Source: Pedobacter sp. PAMC26386 | Lineage (GTDB): Bacteria; Bacteroidota; Bacteroidia; Sphingobacteriales; Sphingobacteriaceae | Assembly: GCA_014302835.1 (NCBI GenBank) | Contig: CP060294.1 | Coordinates: 248,001 to 312,000 of the forward strand | Length of the DNA: 64,000 bases | Reading direction: 5' to 3' | Part shown: in pieces, positions 61,853-64,000 of the stretch | Numbering within the stretch: the first letter of the stretch is position 1 | Layout: each line of letters opens with the position of its first letter | Made by a program: the position numbers and the translations under genes | Notes under the pieces: model-generated | The model's input: only the letters and a program-made list of their open reading frames with translations | What the model was told of the DNA's origin: nothing | Databases searched by the model: none

Positions 61853-63523
61853 TTAAGCCTTAAAAAATGCAGTAATTTCAGCTAATGAGAATGCATTCAG
61901 ACATTGTTTAGCCTGTAATCCACCTTTTCTGCCAATATAGACACCATAATGCATGTCTCTGAAGCCTTCCATCCGGTGCGCGTCCGGGTTGACGGAGAGT
62001 AATACTCCCTTTTCAAGCGCATAACGGTGCCATCTCCAGTCCAGATCTAAACGCAACGGGTTCGCATTGATTTCTATCACGACATTATTGGCTGCACAGG
62101 CATCAATCACTTTGGCGTAATCTATCGGATAACCTTTACGGCTAAGTAACAAGCGTCCGGTAGGGTGACCCAGAATTGTTGTGTAAGGGTTTTCTACAGC
62201 TTTGATTAATCTTGCGGTTGCTTTCTCCTGATCCATCCTTAAATTGCTATGCACTGAGGCTACGACAAAATCGAAAGTCTTCAATACTTCGTCACTGTAA
62301 TCCAGTGAGCCATCATTCAGGATATCACTCTCTATGCCTTTGAAAATTTTAAATGGAGCTAGTTTTTCGTTCAGGGCATCAATTTCTTTATGCTGTGCGA
62401 AAATTCGCTGTTCGTTTAATCCATTGGCGTAAAAGGCTGACTTAGAGTGATCACACATGCCTAGGTATTCCAGGTTAAGTGTGTCTTTACAGTAGACAGC
62501 CATTTGCTCTAAAGTATGTACGCCATCACTCCAGGTGGAGTGATTGTGCAGACTGCCTTTAAGATTGGTATAGGTGATTAGCTTTGGAAGCTGATTTGTC
62601 TTTGCCAGTTCTATCTCATCCAGACCTTCTCTGAGTTCTGGTTCTACAAAGGCAAGCCCTGCTTTTGCATAGATAGCTTGTTCATCTGTGAAAGGGCCAT
62701 TTCCTGCTAATTTTAAAACTTCCTGTACGTGATCTGGATTACCAGTAAGCGTAAACAGATTCAGATAAAAATCAGCTTTTGGATAAATATGCAATTGTAT
62801 TTTTAGTCCAAATGGACTCATTGCGGTAAACAGATTTTCTGTTTGCGGTTCAAATATCAGTTCTTTAAGCTGGGGCAATTGTGCAATTACCACTGCCGGG
62901 TCTGCTGTTCCGATTACAAAATCAAGTTCTTCGATGATTTCCAGATACCTGCGATATTCTCCAGCAATACTGACTAATGAAGTTGCGTCTATAGTTTTTA
63001 ACCACGATTCCAGTTCTGTAGAAAGACTGTTAACCAGGGTTTCTGCTTGTGCATAAAGGAACTTACCCTGGGCAACCATTTTAAATTCTATGACTTTTCT
63101 AATTTCATCCTGTGTTTTCAGACCAAAACCTTTAGCTTCGATCAGTCGGTTTTCGTTACAGGCGTAATAAAGTTCGCCTATGTTTTCGATTCCAAGGTCT
63201 TTCCAGATTACAACGATTTTTTTTGGACCAATCCCTTTGATTCCCAGCATCTCAACAATTCCTTCCGGTGTTTCTGCAAGAATATTTTGCAGTTCTGCCA
63301 TGGTTCCAGTTTGAAGTAATTCCCACACTTTTGCGGAGGTACTTTTGCCGAGGCCATCGATCTGCTCAATTTCCTCCATGGTTTTACTGTTGATTGCATA
63401 GGGTAGCTTATCTACTTTAAAAGCAGCATTTGCTATCGATTTTATTTTGAAAGGGTTCTCATTGTGAAGCTCCATCAATTGTGAAAGGAGTCTGAGACTT
63501 CGGGCTATGGTTTTGTTTTCCAT
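61853..63523 (-). CDS. PolX-type protein: HhH, Pol beta-like and PHP nuclease domains
   Basis: The protein has 556 residues. N-terminal helix-hairpin-helix repeats (IDGLGK 55-60, IKGIGPKK 95-102) come first, then a Pol beta-like region (about 150-310) and a C-terminal PHP domain (about 320-556). The PHP metal ligands look intact: LHNH (His326, His328), CDHS (Asp358, His359), Glu398, His425, His453 and DAH (Asp514, His516). The polymerase centre does not: bacterial PolX has GSLRR, DLD and VDFR, but here the positions read GEYRR (188-192), ELD (199-201) and IQLH (242-245). It may act mainly as a 3'-5' exonuclease or AP endonuclease in repair, with polymerisation weakened or lost. The pocket reading is mine, without an alignment. 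Confidence 0.88.
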   Translation of the reverse strand: MENKTIARSLRLLSQLMELHNENPFKIKSIANAAFKVDKLPYAINSKTMEEIEQIDGLGKSTSAKVWELLQTGTMAELQNILAETPEGIVEMLGIKGIGPKKIVVIWKDLGIENIGELYYACNENRLIEAKGFGLKTQDEIRKVIEFKMVAQGKFLYAQAETLVNSLSTELESWLKTIDATSLVSIAGEYRRYLEIIEELDFVIGTADPAVVIAQLPQLKELIFEPQTENLFTAMSPFGLKIQLHIYPKADFYLNLFTLTGNPDHVQEVLKLAGNGPFTDEQAIYAKAGLAFVEPELREGLDEIELAKTNQLPKLITYTNLKGSLHNHSTWSDGVHTLEQMAVYCKDTLNLEYLGMCDHSKSAFYANGLNEQRIFAQHKEIDALNEKLAPFKIFKGIESDILNDGSLDYSDEVLKTFDFVVASVHSNLRMDQEKATARLIKAVENPYTTILGHPTGRLLLSRKGYPIDYAKVIDACAANNVVIEINANPLRLDLDWRWHRYALEKGVLLSVNPDAHRMEGFRDMHYGVYIGRKGGLQAKQCLNAFSLAEITAFFKA

Positions 63524-63590
63524 TGCTGCAAAAATAAATAAAAAGAAACGGTTTTTCGGAACAATGTGTTTGTGGTACTGTTATTATATC

Positions 63591-64000
63591 ATGGACAAAT
63601 TAAATTATATAGGTCTGATTCTGGTTGGTCTGGCCACTGCATGTCATTCTCCTGCCGATCAAAAAAAGGATCCCTTTTCAACTGAGTATGCAATCACTGC
63701 GAAAGAAGAGAAGAAAATTGATTCTGCCAAATTAATTATCGCTGGTAAACAAGCTGGGAATATCTACCTGGGTCAGGATATGACATCTGTATTTAAGCTG
63801 TTGGGAAAACCTGATGATGGTGATGCGGCTATGGGAAAAGCAATAGGTATATGGCATAAAAAACAACCTATAATTATTTTTTCTACTTATCGGGATAGTA
63901 ACATGGTGATCAAAGATGTCAAACAGATCTCTATTTCTTCTAACAGCTTGAGTACAGCAGATGGGATTCATACCGGTGTTAGTCTTGCATTTTTGAAAAT
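63591..64000 (+). CDS. Hypothetical lipoprotein, 3' end outside window
   Basis: ATG 63591 opens a plus-strand frame that runs to the window end (136 codons visible). The N-terminus MDKLNYIGLILVGLATAC has a good lipobox (LATAC, Cys18). A polar spacer (HSPADQKKDPF) and IDSAKLIIAGKQAGNIYLGQ follow. The visible part of the mature protein is small and soluble-looking, with no recognised domain; the segment VFKLLGKPDDGDAAMGKAIG is reminiscent of SmpA/BamE-like small lipoproteins, but this is weak. It is divergent from the PolX-like gene, with 67 bp between the two starts. Confidence 0.65.
   Translation, partial: MDKLNYIGLILVGLATACHSPADQKKDPFSTEYAITAKEEKKIDSAKLIIAGKQAGNIYLGQDMTSVFKLLGKPDDGDAAMGKAIGIWHKKQPIIIFSTYRDSNMVIKDVKQISISSNSLSTADGIHTGVSLAFLK

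Overview
The window looks like a chromosomal segment of a Bacteroidota bacterium, most likely Sphingobacteriaceae and Pedobacter-like. The evidence is AT-rich DNA, no strong Shine-Dalgarno sequences, promoter-like TTTG/TAnnTTTG boxes, TonB receptors, a short Bacteroidota-type AMP nucleosidase and MacB-like permeases of about 790 residues. The genus is inferred from gene content, not from a database search.

Region 1 (1-14652): a partial minus-strand ORF and two GT2 glycosyltransferases on the plus strand, then a convergent minus-strand biosynthetic operon. It runs FkbM-like methyltransferase, an A-T-KS-AT-T-aminotransferase hybrid NRPS/PKS, a C-A-T-TE NRPS and a Sfp-type phosphopantetheinyl transferase. 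It forms a nearly self-contained assembly line for a small product: two amino acids joined through one malonate unit, with amination of the beta-keto group. Both A domains carry almost the same proline-like code.

Region 2 (14653-25891): a TetR regulator, an HD domain fused to a Pycsar-effector-like (PycTM/DUF5706) membrane domain, polyphosphate kinase 1, an SdiA-regulated-type lipoprotein, a GAF-like protein and an outer-membrane beta-barrel with an N-terminal kinase-like domain, all on the plus strand. A minus-strand lipoprotein follows.

Region 3 (25892-30050): a possible structured RNA, glgA and glgC (glycogen synthesis), a 31-bp perfect inverted repeat, a 13-bp tandem array and a secreted hypothetical protein.

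Region 4 (30060-44882): an NtrC-type regulator, histidine kinase and Fe-S flavoreductase on the minus strand. They are divergent from a plus-strand export operon of HlyD-like adaptor, ABC ATPase, three large MacB/FtsX-type permeases, a second ATPase and a BtuF-like protein. A sigma-54-like promoter and paired TGTCCG boxes lie between the two operons.

Region 5 (45002-53650): tRNA-Leu(UAG), then a minus-strand operon of TonB receptor, beta-helix lipoprotein, beta-propeller/phosphoesterase lipoprotein and YncE-like propeller protein, plausibly for organophosphate scavenging. A G-rich inverted repeat lies upstream.

Region 6 (53651-64000): trigger factor, clpP (with a possible 20-codon leader ORF) and clpX; AMP nucleosidase; a minus-strand ADP-heptose/LPS-core operon (rfaE1, gmhA, rfaE2, GT9, RHG phosphatase); a PolX-like protein whose polymerase centre looks degenerate while the PHP nuclease looks intact; and a partial lipoprotein gene. 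No CRISPR array, insertion sequence, integrase or rRNA was seen.
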